Below, piece after piece: positions 17,641 to 24,798 of a DNA stretch of 64,000 bases. The DNA is from CAVSWT01 sp963775245 (GTDB lineage: Bacteria; Bacteroidota; Ignavibacteria; Ignavibacteriales; Ignavibacteriaceae). The stretch's first letter is position 1. Every line of letters starts with the position of its first letter. Made by a program: the position numbers and the translations under genes. The notes beneath the pieces are model-generated. The model was not told the origin of the DNA. It saw only the letters and a list, made by a program, of their open reading frames with translations, and did not search any database. The stretch covers positions 186,001 through 250,000 of the forward strand of contig CAVZID010000019.1 of assembly GCA_963775245.1 (NCBI GenBank), read 5' to 3'.

Positions 17641-18584
17641 ATTCTTTCTGCTGCTCTCAATTTGGCACTTCGGGACCGGATATTTTTTTCTATTTCCCCC
17701 GGTGATGGAGTAACCGGCTTTTTCGTCAATATTTTTAAGCGCCTTTCCTTATCACACTTACACACCGGGTAATCTTTTGGACAAATACAATCCAGAGTTT
17801 CATATTTAAATTGTTCTTTTACAATTCTATCTTCTAACGAATGATAAGATAGAATTACAATTCTTCCACCTGGCTTTAAAAGAGCTACTGCTTTCTCCAG
17901 GAAAATCTTTAAAACATTAAGTTCATCATTCACATAAATACGAAGCGCCTGAAATACTCTTGATAAAGTCTTTACCTGGTACTTCTTTGGTGTTAAATCA
18001 ATTATTATATCACTTAACTCTGTAGTAGTTTCAATTTTTTTCTGCACTCTTTGTAAACAAATTCTTTTTGCAATTTTCCTTGAATTCTTTTCTTCACCAT
18101 ACTTGTAAATGATAATTGCAATATCTTCTTCTGAAAAAGAGTTAATGATATCTGCAGCGCTTACAACTTTTGTTTTATCCATCCTCAGATCTAGTTTAGC
18201 TTCATTTCTATATGTAAAGCCTGATTCAGTGTTATCAAGCTGGAAAGATGAAACTCCTAAATCTGCAAAAATACCGTCAAAGAACCTGCCTTCTTTTGAA
18301 TCAATACTTGCTGATTCAATTTTAGCAATGATGTCTATTTGAGAAAAATTATAGTTATAAAGTTTTACTCTTTTTTCTTTTTCAAAATTATTTTTTGAAT
18401 AATTAAATGCATCTTGATCAACATCGGTAGTAATCAGCAAAGCATCATCATTCAGTTTTTCTAATAACCCGGTTGAATGTCCGCCGAACCCAAGGGTTCC
18501 ATCGAAATAGATTCCGGATTTATTTGTTATCAGGTAATCTAAACTCTCATCAAGTAAAACAGGCTTATGAAATTCATTAGCCAT
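17637..18584 (-). CDS. rsmH: 16S rRNA (cytosine-1402-N4) methyltransferase RsmH
   Basis: Methylates N4 of C1402 in the decoding centre of 16S rRNA with S-adenosylmethionine. The 315-residue protein starts with the family's HKPVLLDESLDYL. It has the SAM-binding loop DGTLGFGGHSTGLL (about 29-42) and the GIFADLGVSSFQLD motif. Near the end are ILSYHSLEDRIVK and the cluster CICPKDYPVCKCDKE. It is the second gene of the dcw operon, 4 bases after mraZ, as in most bacteria. Confidence 0.97.
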   Translation of the reverse strand: MANEFHKPVLLDESLDYLITNKSGIYFDGTLGFGGHSTGLLEKLNDDALLITTDVDQDAFNYSKNNFEKEKRVKLYNYNFSQIDIIAKIESASIDSKEGRFFDGIFADLGVSSFQLDNTESGFTYRNEAKLDLRMDKTKVVSAADIINSFSEEDIAIIIYKYGEEKNSRKIAKRICLQRVQKKIETTTELSDIIIDLTPKKYQVKTLSRVFQALRIYVNDELNVLKIFLEKAVALLKPGGRIVILSYHSLEDRIVKEQFKYETLDCICPKDYPVCKCDKERRLKILTKKPVTPSPGEIEKNIRSRSAKLRAAERI

Positions 18585-18588
18585 TTAT

Positions 18589-19023
18589 TTAAGCCATAAC
18601 TTTAGCTGCAATTGATTCATAAGTTTCATCCGACTGCTTCAAATATTCTTCATAGACTTTAGGATTCCATACTTCAATTTTTTTCAATGCACCTAATATT
18701 AAAACTTCTTTTTCTATTTTTGCGTACTCAATTAAATTTTGCGGAATTAAAATCCGGGATTGAGCATCCAAAGTATCATCGGAAGCATGCTGCATAATCA
18801 TTCTAATAAATTTTGCTTCCATTGGATTGAATGGATTCAGCTTTAAAAGCTTTTCTTCAAATTGCTGCCATTGATCTTGGGGATAAATATCAATGCATGT
18901 AGCGGTCCCCTGTGTCATTACAAAAGTATCATTAGCTTCTGCGGTAACATGCTTACGTAATTTTGCAGGAATGCTAATTCTTCCTTTTGAATCTATAGAG
19001 TATGAATATTGACCTTTAAACAA
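18589..19023 (-). CDS. mraZ: transcriptional regulator MraZ
   Basis: A 144-residue DNA-binding protein with two tandem AbrB-like swapped-hairpin domains. Each carries the family repeat: DSKGRISIPAKLRK (about 11-24) and DAQSRILIPQNL (about 85-96). In E. coli, MraZ forms a ring and represses its own operon by binding repeats of TGGGN spaced by 5 bases. Just such repeats stand 26-50 bases upstream of this start (19049-19073). It is the first gene of the long dcw operon, so it probably sets the level of the whole set. Confidence 0.96.
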   Translation of the reverse strand: MFKGQYSYSIDSKGRISIPAKLRKHVTAEANDTFVMTQGTATCIDIYPQDQWQQFEEKLLKLNPFNPMEAKFIRMIMQHASDDTLDAQSRILIPQNLIEYAKIEKEVLILGALKKIEVWNPKVYEEYLKQSDETYESIAAKVMA

Positions 19024-19048
19024 TAATTTTTCCTTATTTGGTATTTTT

Positions 19049-19073
19049 CACCACAATTACCCACTGAGTCCCA
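19049..19073 (-). promoter_or_regulatory. MraZ operator: three TGGGN boxes spaced by 5 bases
   Basis: Read on the minus strand: TGGGA (19073-19069), 5 bases, TGGGT (19063-19059), 5 bases, TGGTG (19053-19049). The first two boxes match the known MraZ site exactly and the third has one change. The block starts 26 bases upstream of the mraZ ATG and lies downstream of the predicted -7 box, where a bound MraZ ring would block transcription. Confidence 0.8.
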
Positions 19074-19119
19074 AAATAATGGAAAAATTACACGAAAGTC
19101 AAGAAAAATCTTACTGTTT

Positions 19120-19127
19120 CAAAATTA
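19120..19127 (-). promoter_or_regulatory. candidate -7 box of the mraZ (dcw operon) promoter
   Basis: TAATTTTG on the minus strand fits the Bacteroidota TAnnTTTG box and would give a leader of about 90 bases. There is no TTG at the expected -33 position. That position is occupied by the first of the 10-bp direct repeats, which suggests that an activator helps. Confidence 0.45.
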
Positions 19128-19145
19128 AAATTTTTTTTTGATGTG

Positions 19146-19185
19146 TCTGAAATTATCTGAATATATCTGAATATATCTGTGTTTA
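19146..19185. repeat. four 10-bp-phased direct repeats upstream of the dcw operon
   Basis: TCTGAAATTA (19146-19155), TCTGAATATA (19156-19165), TCTGAATATA (19166-19175) and TCTGTGTTTA (19176-19185) follow each other with an exact 10-bp period, about one helical turn. They begin at the -33 position of the candidate mraZ promoter and run upstream. They could be a binding array for a regulator, or a curved AT-rich segment. Confidence 0.7.
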
Positions 19186-19219
19186 CCAAATTCAATTTCT
19201 TTGAGAAATTGGGTTTGGT
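19185..19219. repeat. palindromic hairpin element (ACCCAATTTCT type), copy 1
   Basis: A 16-bp stem with two G-U-type pairs and a 3-base loop (TTG at 19201-19203). The arms read ACCAAATTCAATTTCT and AGAAATTGGGTTTGGT. The core AAACCCAATTTCT...AGAAATTG is shared with the perfect palindrome at 46318-46350. No U-tract follows on either strand, so it is not a classical terminator. Confidence 0.6.
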
Positions 19220-19494
19220 ATAAAAATGTAATAACACTCCTATCTATTTAATCTAGCTAAACGTATTTGAAATTCTTAAAACACAATAATCATTAAACAA
19301 ATAAGTTCCAAATACTAAATAAGAAATTCAAAACCAGATTGAGCTAAGACCTTGAAAATTTGATTTTTGAATTTGTGATTTATTTGAAGTTTGTTTTATG
19401 TCATTTGCTGTTATTAAATCTAAGTAATCAATTCTTAAATTATAAGGACTAGAAAATTTATAAAAAACAACTCTATAATATTTTAAATGAGAAG
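19220..19494. other. intergenic stretch with no recognisable feature
   Basis: About 275 bases of AT-rich sequence between the hairpin at 19185-19219 and the tRNA. I see no ORF with a ribosome-binding site, no -7 box and no strong hairpin. Confidence 0.5.
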
Positions 19495-19567
<73 letters not shown>

Positions 19568-19578
19568 TTTAAAATAAA

Positions 19579-19611
19579 AAATGGTAAATGTAAAAATATC
19601 ATTTACCATTT
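19579..19611 (-). terminator. intrinsic terminator of the HU / zinc-ribbon / TPR / mS38-like operon
   Basis: A perfect 12-bp stem, AAATGGTAAATG / CATTTACCATTT, with a 9-base loop. On the minus strand it is followed by a T-rich run (TTTTTATTTT). It lies between the 31-residue gene and the tRNA. Confidence 0.8.
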
Positions 19612-19634
19612 AATCTTCAAAAGAAATAAAAAAA

Positions 19635-19730
19635 TTATCTAAGTTTTTTCTTATGTCTATTTTTTCTTAATCTTTTTTTCCTTTTGTGCGTAGACATTTT
19701 ATGTCTTTTGCGTTTCTTTCCGCAAGGCAT
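19635..19730 (-). CDS. 31-residue AURKAIP1/COX24 (mS38-like) ribosomal protein
   Basis: A very short, extremely basic protein, starting MPCGKKRKRHKMSTHKRKKR and rich in Lys, Arg and His. This is the pattern of the AURKAIP1/COX24 domain. The mitochondrial protein mS38 and the mycobacterial small-subunit protein bS22 share this domain, so binding to the small ribosomal subunit is expected. A ribosome-binding site (AGGAGA) lies 6 bases before the ATG. It is 22 bases downstream of the TPR gene and ends in front of a strong terminator. Confidence 0.85.
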   Translation of the reverse strand: MPCGKKRKRHKMSTHKRKKRLRKNRHKKKLR

Positions 19731-19752
19731 GGTTATCTCCTAGTTACTTATT

Positions 19753-20100
19753 TTAATGTGATTGTAATATCTCTTTTGCTTTTTTTCCAACGTCAGAATT
19801 GGGATCTATATCAACTGCTTTTTGCAGCCATTTTTTAGACTCTTCCACATTTCCAGCTGCTAAATTAACAATTCCCAGGTTTAAATGCGCTATCTGATGT
19901 TTAGGTTTATATTTTAAAGCTTCTTTCATGGCAGAAATCGCATTTTTATAATCTTTCAAACTAAAATAGCAAACTCCCATATCTACTCTAGCATCCGCAT
20001 CGGACGGATTTGATTTCAAATATTTCTGATAGTTTGAAATTGCTTTATCATAAAATCCCGCATCGTTTTGTGCATGAGCTAATTGAAGAAGCAGCGCCAT
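19753..20100 (-). CDS. TPR-repeat protein; probably the C-terminal half of a frameshifted gene
   Basis: A 115-residue stretch with three TPR units (for example DAGFYDKAISNYQKYLKSNP, DARVDMGVCYFSLKDYKNAI and HQIAHLNLGIVNLAAGNVEE). TPR helices bind other proteins. The frame is open upstream of the ATG at 20100: codons back to a stop at 20152-20150 spell FNELQDQVKANPKD, the expected first TPR helix, but no start codon lies there. One base fewer in the AAAA run at 20143-20146 would fuse it to the zinc-ribbon membrane protein upstream. I read the two as one protein of about 250 residues. Confidence 0.8.
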   Translation of the reverse strand: MALLLQLAHAQNDAGFYDKAISNYQKYLKSNPSDADARVDMGVCYFSLKDYKNAISAMKEALKYKPKHQIAHLNLGIVNLAAGNVEESKKWLQKAVDIDPNSDVGKKAKEILQSH

Positions 20101-20137
20101 ATCTTTAGGATTAGCTTTAACCTGGTCTTGAAGCTCA

Positions 20138-20500
20138 TTAAATTTTATTTAAAGCATTTAAGTCAACTGTTGGACTTTGCTCTTGTGTGGAGTTTTGTGT
20201 ATTAACATTTGATGCTACGGTGGGTTCAGGAGAATTAAATATTCCGGATAGTATTAATATCACAAGCCCAATAATTAATGCACCAAGAATAATGATTGCA
20301 GTAGTTTTGATATCAAGTATTTTTGTCTGATTTTTCTGAACTGGTTTTTTAGCAGCACCAGGTTTTTTCTTAGTGTCTTTATTACTCTTTTCCGGTTTGG
20401 CAGACTCCTTTTTTACATTCGACAGCTCGAAGCCGCAATTAGGACAGAATTTAAAATTTCCCTCTAAATTTATCCCGCACTCAGGGCAAAAATTCGACAT
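20138..20500 (-). CDS. zinc-ribbon membrane protein; probably the N-terminal half of a frameshifted gene
   Basis: A 120-residue protein. An N-terminal zinc ribbon has two CxxC pairs (FCPEC, C5/C8, and FCPNC, C19/C22). A Lys-rich linker follows, then one membrane span (about 68-88) and a Ser/Gln/Asn-rich tail. The zinc ribbon would be cytoplasmic and the tail outside. The ORF stops (TAA at 20140-20138) just where a TPR region continues in the next frame, so a one-base shift probably split a zinc-ribbon/span/TPR protein. Its ATG overlaps the HU stop by one base (TGATG). The function is unknown. Confidence 0.8.
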   Translation of the reverse strand: MSNFCPECGINLEGNFKFCPNCGFELSNVKKESAKPEKSNKDTKKKPGAAKKPVQKNQTKILDIKTTAIIILGALIIGLVILILSGIFNSPEPTVASNVNTQNSTQEQSPTVDLNALNKI

Positions 20501-20799
20501 CAGCTGGTAACTTTCTCCTTCATTCCTTTATCGACTAATTCCTTGAAGTCTTTAGAAAATTTAAATGTGGGAACAAAATGTTCCGGGACAAAAACAGATT
20601 CACCCGTTTTAGGGTTTCTTGCCTGGCGAGCATTCTTCTTTTTAACTTTGTAGCTTCCAAATCCTCTTATCTCTATGCCTTTACCTTCCTTCAATGCTTC
20701 AATAACTGTTTTAAAAAATCCCTCAATGATTGCCTCGGTTTCTAATTTCGTCAACCCGGTTCCTCCAGCAACTTTATCAACTATGTCTGCCTTTGTCAT
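20500..20799 (-). CDS. HU/IHF-family DNA-binding protein
   Basis: A 99-residue histone-like protein that bends and compacts DNA as a dimer. It starts MTKADIVDKVAGGTGLTK. The family signature GFGSYKVKKKNARQARNPKTG is in the middle (about residues 46-66), with the arm and its DNA-intercalating proline around EHFVPTFKFSKDFKELV. Whether it acts as HU (homodimer) or as one IHF subunit cannot be told from the sequence. It is the first gene of the operon that runs through the zinc-ribbon, TPR and mS38-like genes. Confidence 0.93.
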   Translation of the reverse strand: MTKADIVDKVAGGTGLTKLETEAIIEGFFKTVIEALKEGKGIEIRGFGSYKVKKKNARQARNPKTGESVFVPEHFVPTFKFSKDFKELVDKGMKEKVTS

Positions 20800-21079
20800 G
20801 TTCTCACCTGCAGTTTATTGGTAAATAATTTGTTATAGTTTATATAACTCTTTATAAAATAATGAAATAAATTATTAAAGATTTAAGAAAAATCAAAGAC
20901 AGATTATTAATAATTGATTTGAAACAAACTTTATTTGAAAAACTTAACATTCAGCTAATATCTCATAATGATAACCAATCTTAAAAGTAACTGTTAATTA
21001 TTTGATTTTAACTTGAATTCAAATTTATTTTCCGGTATAAGAATTGAATTTACTACTGTATAACTTTATTGAGGTTTAG

Positions 21080-21331
21080 ATGGAATTCATTCATATTATT
21101 TTTTCAATTATGACAGTCGCTTTTATAACTACATTTCTTTTGATTTCATTCTCATATTTATCTTATAAGATGAAAGAACGAAAGAAATTAAATTCAAACT
21201 TGAATCTGCAGCCGGTATTAATCAATCAAAAATCAAAAGCATATAAAAACCGTTTTGAAGTATATAATAAATTCAACTCAAATTATGACGGCAAGATTGA
21301 AATAATGAACTTTACAATTTATAATAATTAA
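21080..21331 (+). CDS. small hypothetical membrane protein
   Basis: An 83-residue ORF. An N-terminal membrane span (about residues 3-28) is followed by a basic stretch (KMKERKKLNSN) and a polar tail, so a membrane-anchored protein with a cytoplasmic tail is predicted. A ribosome-binding-like GAGG lies 8 bases before the ATG. I recognise no family. It stands alone between the HU operon and the secreted protease gene, and could be non-conserved. Confidence 0.5.
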   Translation: MEFIHIIFSIMTVAFITTFLLISFSYLSYKMKERKKLNSNLNLQPVLINQKSKAYKNRFEVYNKFNSNYDGKIEIMNFTIYNN

Positions 21332-21581
21332 AAATTTATTATTTAACTTTTTTTATCTTAGTTATTCTTACAGCAATTTAATCTTCTTATCTTTTGTTTC
21401 TTATCCTGGGAAAAGAAATTCCAATCAAAAAGATTATCAACCTTCCTTAATTTACCTCAATTAGATTTTGGAGGGCATTTAAATTTATACTATATACAGA
21501 ATTATTAATTATTATTTTATTTATCCAAAATTTTTTTAACTAAAAAATCCAATTTTTTAAAACAATTCTGAAAAATTTATC

Positions 21582-23021
21582 ATGAAGAATAAATATATAA
21601 TTTTACTTTTTGCATTTCTTCTTATAATCCCAATTAATGCACAACAGATTAAAAAAGTACCTGACAAAATAAATTTATTTTTTACAGAAATGATTGATTC
21701 ATCCTACACAACATCGCAAATCGACCTTTCAAAATTTGTTGATGAAGAAAGCTTAAAATTATCAAATAGGTTAGACATACATTATGAAGGAGTGAAAAAT
21801 AAATTTTTACTTTCTTATGAAATTGACCCGCCCATTATTTCTGAAATAAAAAATAACAATTTAACATACGATTTGAATGCTGAAAAATTAAAAGAAGATT
21901 TCTTAAAAATTACTTTTAACGTCTCTACTAAAAACTACAGCAAAACATATTATTTTAAAAATGATAAAATGGTCTCCCCGGTTTTGTATTTCACAAAAGA
22001 CTGGAGAGTTTTTATTTCAAAATATTTTAGGGTAAAAGTTAGCAACCCCGCTTTGTTCAATGAATATTCATTAAGGAAACTTGATGATTTTGTTGATACA
22101 ATGATTAAGCTGCTTCAAATAAATAATGACAGACAAGAATTGCTACAGAAAGAAAAAATAAATTATATCTTGTGCAAAGATGAAGATGAAATAAAAAAGA
22201 TTAGCGGATTTGATACAAGAGGAATATATGTATTAGCTTATGATGAAGTGATAACTACTTTCAATACTCACTATCACGAACTTTCACATTTATTAATGAA
22301 TTATAAATTACAAAATCTTCCTCTTTATACTTTGCCGTTTTTCCAGGAAGGTTTTGCAGTTGCTGTAGGCGGCCGCGGCGGAATTGGAAGGGATATCTTA
22401 TTAAACATTGGATATTTTTTAGAGAAATCTAGCTTTTTAAAGTTCAATTCGATTTTAACTAATAAGGATTTTATGTCAGAGAATGCTTCGATGACGTATC
22501 CTTCAGCAGGATTGTATAATTACTTTTTAATTTCTAGTTACGGAATTAACAGCTATATAAAATTATACCTAAAATACAGCGGCAGTGCAAAAAAAGTTAA
22601 TGAACTGGATTCTGCTAAAATATTATTGCCGCCAATTGAAGCTTATGATAAATTCTTAAATGTTTTTAAAGATAAGGCAACAATAAAAATTCTAAAACCG
22701 GACAATGATGACTATTATAATTTTCAAGTGAGTACAAATTTACTTTTATCAACCAAAGTCAAAATAAAAAATTATATCAGCAAAAAATTTGTAGAGCTAT
22801 TCCCAAACATTGATTATCAAGGGCAAAAATATTTAATAACTGCAGATAAAAATGAAGTGAATGTTTACAATCTTTATACTAATTCTTTAATTGCTTCTTT
22901 CACGATGGGTTTTACAATTGATACAAAACCGGTTCCAATTGAAGACGGATATTTCTCTTTTTATGTAAAGAAAGATGTGTTTGATGAAAATAAGGATGAA
23001 ATGATTTCTTCTGAATTTTAG
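21582..23021 (+). CDS. secreted gluzincin-like metallopeptidase
   Basis: A 479-residue protein with a signal peptide (cleavage likely after residue 20, INA|QQ). A beta-rich N-terminal part is followed by a zinc-protease core. HELSH (232-236) would hold two zinc ligands and the catalytic Glu, and a second Glu in FFQEGFAVA (E256), 20 residues on, is the likely third ligand of a gluzincin. The LPFFQEGFA pattern resembles the DUF/peptidase MA-type group. I cannot name a subfamily or substrate. It would act in the periplasm or outside. No C-terminal sorting domain is visible. It is transcribed alone and ends in front of a palindromic repeat. Confidence 0.7.
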   Translation: MKNKYIILLFAFLLIIPINAQQIKKVPDKINLFFTEMIDSSYTTSQIDLSKFVDEESLKLSNRLDIHYEGVKNKFLLSYEIDPPIISEIKNNNLTYDLNAEKLKEDFLKITFNVSTKNYSKTYYFKNDKMVSPVLYFTKDWRVFISKYFRVKVSNPALFNEYSLRKLDDFVDTMIKLLQINNDRQELLQKEKINYILCKDEDEIKKISGFDTRGIYVLAYDEVITTFNTHYHELSHLLMNYKLQNLPLYTLPFFQEGFAVAVGGRGGIGRDILLNIGYFLEKSSFLKFNSILTNKDFMSENASMTYPSAGLYNYFLISSYGINSYIKLYLKYSGSAKKVNELDSAKILLPPIEAYDKFLNVFKDKATIKILKPDNDDYYNFQVSTNLLLSTKVKIKNYISKKFVELFPNIDYQGQKYLITADKNEVNVYNLYTNSLIASFTMGFTIDTKPVPIEDGYFSFYVKKDVFDENKDEMISSEF

Positions 23022-23034
23022 TTGGATAGGATAA

Positions 23035-23112
23035 GTCATTACGAGCAAAGCGAAGTAATCTCTAAAACCGCTAACTTAATGGATTACTTCGTCGCAGACT
23101 CCTCGCAATGAC
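23035..23112. repeat. palindromic intergenic repeat (GTCATT...AATGAC type)
   Basis: The ends are inverted copies. GTCATTACGAGC...GCGAAGTAATC on the left matches, in reverse complement, GTCATTGCGAGG...GACGAAGTAATCC on the right. It would fold into a long imperfect hairpin. It lies between two convergent genes and may double as a bidirectional terminator. Confidence 0.75.
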
Positions 23113-23131
23113 AATTTCGATATGTTAAACT

Positions 23132-24151
23132 TTAAGCTTTCGGTAATCTTTCCAGATAAGAGCTGTTGCTCAATACAGCAAAGGTTTCTGTCTTTCTTAA
23201 TTCATCAAGAGTAAAGCAATTCATATAGCTCATTGAACTTCTCAAGCCATCGGAGATACTATCAATTACGTTTTTAACTACACCTTTATATGCAACCATT
23301 GTCTCTTCGCCTTCGATGAATTCGTTTCTCATTTTTACTCCGAATGAAGCAGAGCCTCTATATTTTTTCCAGAGCTGTCCGCTGTATTTTATTACTTCGC
23401 CGGGAGTTTCCCGAGTTCCGGAAAGCATTCTACCAAGCATCACTACATCCGCACCAAGTGCAATAGCTTTAGCAATATCGCCGGAACTTTTTATCCCGCC
23501 GTCAGCAATTATTTTTATATTCAGTTTTTTTGCAGCTCGCGAGTTTAACACATTTAACAAAGAAGAAACCTGTCCTATCCCAATACCTGTTTGAATTGAT
23601 GTTGTACAAACGCTGCCGCTTCCTATCCCAACTCTTACTGCATCAGCTCCGGCATCTACTAATTGATTAAGAGTTGCACCATGAGCAATATTGCCAACTA
23701 TTATTTTTGCTTCTTTGAATTTCTTTTTTACTTCTTCAGTTTTATATAACACTTCATTATTGTTTGCATTTGCAGTGTCGATACAAATCAAATATTTTTT
23801 TTTAACAAGCTTTTCAATTTCTTTTAATTCCGTAGTTAAGCCAATTGAAACGCCTCTAATTTTTTTTCCATTTACTTCATCATGCAAACCATCTTCTAAC
23901 GAAGTATCAAACCGGTTAAGTATTCCCAAACACCCTAATTCAGTTAATGCTTTCGCCATATCAATCCCGGTAACTGTATCCATGGGACTTGAAACCACAG
24001 GCAAAGCTAAATCCAATCCTAGAAAATTATTTTTTGTATTTGCTTCAGTTCTGCTTTTTATTCGTGACACTTCTGTGGGCACCAGGCTTATATCATCGTA
24101 AGTCAATGATTGATGATATTCGTTCAATTCTTTTTTTGAGTAAATTTTCAT
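23132..24151 (-). CDS. guaC: GMP reductase / IMP dehydrogenase-type enzyme without CBS domains
   Basis: A 339-residue TIM-barrel protein of the IMPDH/GMPR family. It has the SSPMDTVTG strand (about 54-62), the catalytic-cysteine loop GIGSGSVCTT (Cys182), the phosphate-binding IIADGGIKSSGDIAKA and the VVMLGRMLSGTRE loop. The CBS pair of ordinary IMPDH is missing. The flap sequence (YRGSAS...) and a C-terminal SSMSY look more like GMP reductase, which turns GMP back into IMP with NADPH. An IMPDH-like activity cannot be ruled out, so the symbol is provisional. It is convergent with the protease gene. Confidence 0.8.
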   Translation of the reverse strand: MKIYSKKELNEYHQSLTYDDISLVPTEVSRIKSRTEANTKNNFLGLDLALPVVSSPMDTVTGIDMAKALTELGCLGILNRFDTSLEDGLHDEVNGKKIRGVSIGLTTELKEIEKLVKKKYLICIDTANANNNEVLYKTEEVKKKFKEAKIIVGNIAHGATLNQLVDAGADAVRVGIGSGSVCTTSIQTGIGIGQVSSLLNVLNSRAAKKLNIKIIADGGIKSSGDIAKAIALGADVVMLGRMLSGTRETPGEVIKYSGQLWKKYRGSASFGVKMRNEFIEGEETMVAYKGVVKNVIDSISDGLRSSMSYMNCFTLDELRKTETFAVLSNSSYLERLPKA

Positions 24152-24231
24152 TTTAATTCTTTCTAATAGTATTTGTTCAAAATTTCAACCCGTAAACTTA
24201 TTAAATGATGGTAATAAATTTCAAATTTAAG

Positions 24232-24624
24232 TTACATTAAATGCTCAAACAAAAAATTTAGTTTAACTTTATTATTGATATTAACATTACATTTTTTTGA
24301 AATGATTATTTTGATTACCTCAATTGAATCTTCAATATAATTTCCCATATCGACTACTAAATTATATTCACTGTCTAATAAAAATTTTTCTATTTTTTGA
24401 ACATTCCACAGAGATAATGAATTAAATAATTCTTCATTTTCAATTTCTTCCGCTGTGATTTTTAATCCCCATTTATTCTGATTTTGATATTTCTGCAATT
24501 TACAAATAGGCATTAGGTCGACCGTTTCGATTGCTACACTCTCAATGTTCTCTTTGGCAGATAGAACAGTTAATAATTTATCAAGATGTTTTGTTGTTTT
24601 ATTTTTCCAAATTTTGTTAGTCAT
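24232..24624 (-). CDS. hypothetical protein
   Basis: A 130-residue soluble protein with no signal peptide or membrane span, starting MTNKIWKNKTTKHLDKLLTV. It is mixed alpha/beta by pattern and ends hydrophobic (NFLFEHLM). I do not recognise a family. It lies between pepF and the guaC-type gene on the same strand, about 80 bases upstream of guaC, and codon use looks like that of its neighbours. Confidence 0.55.
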   Translation of the reverse strand: MTNKIWKNKTTKHLDKLLTVLSAKENIESVAIETVDLMPICKLQKYQNQNKWGLKITAEEIENEELFNSLSLWNVQKIEKFLLDSEYNLVVDMGNYIEDSIEVIKIIISKKCNVNINNKVKLNFLFEHLM

Positions 24625-24752
24625 ATTTCTATTATTGAAAAAACAATGTAAAAGATTTCAAATCATTGACTAAAAATATTAAAAAAGAATGGTAATTGGT
24701 TCATTCAATATCAACAAAGATTGTACTCCCTTTTTTCAAATCATATTGTTAG

Positions 24753-24779
24753 TGAGGCTCACTTTTGAAGTGAACCTCA
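24753..24779 (-). terminator. hairpin downstream of pepF
   Basis: TGAGGCTCACTT (24753-24764) pairs with AAGTGAACCTCA (24768-24779) with one mismatch and a 3-base loop. It lies 20 bases after the pepF stop. There is no clean U-tract on the minus strand. Confidence 0.5.
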
Positions 24780-24798
24780 TATTTTAAATACTTAACAA

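Noticed and set aside
24232..24624. Considered whether this short gene is a toxin or antitoxin
   Set aside because: There is no partner gene next to it and no family motif, so it is left as hypothetical.
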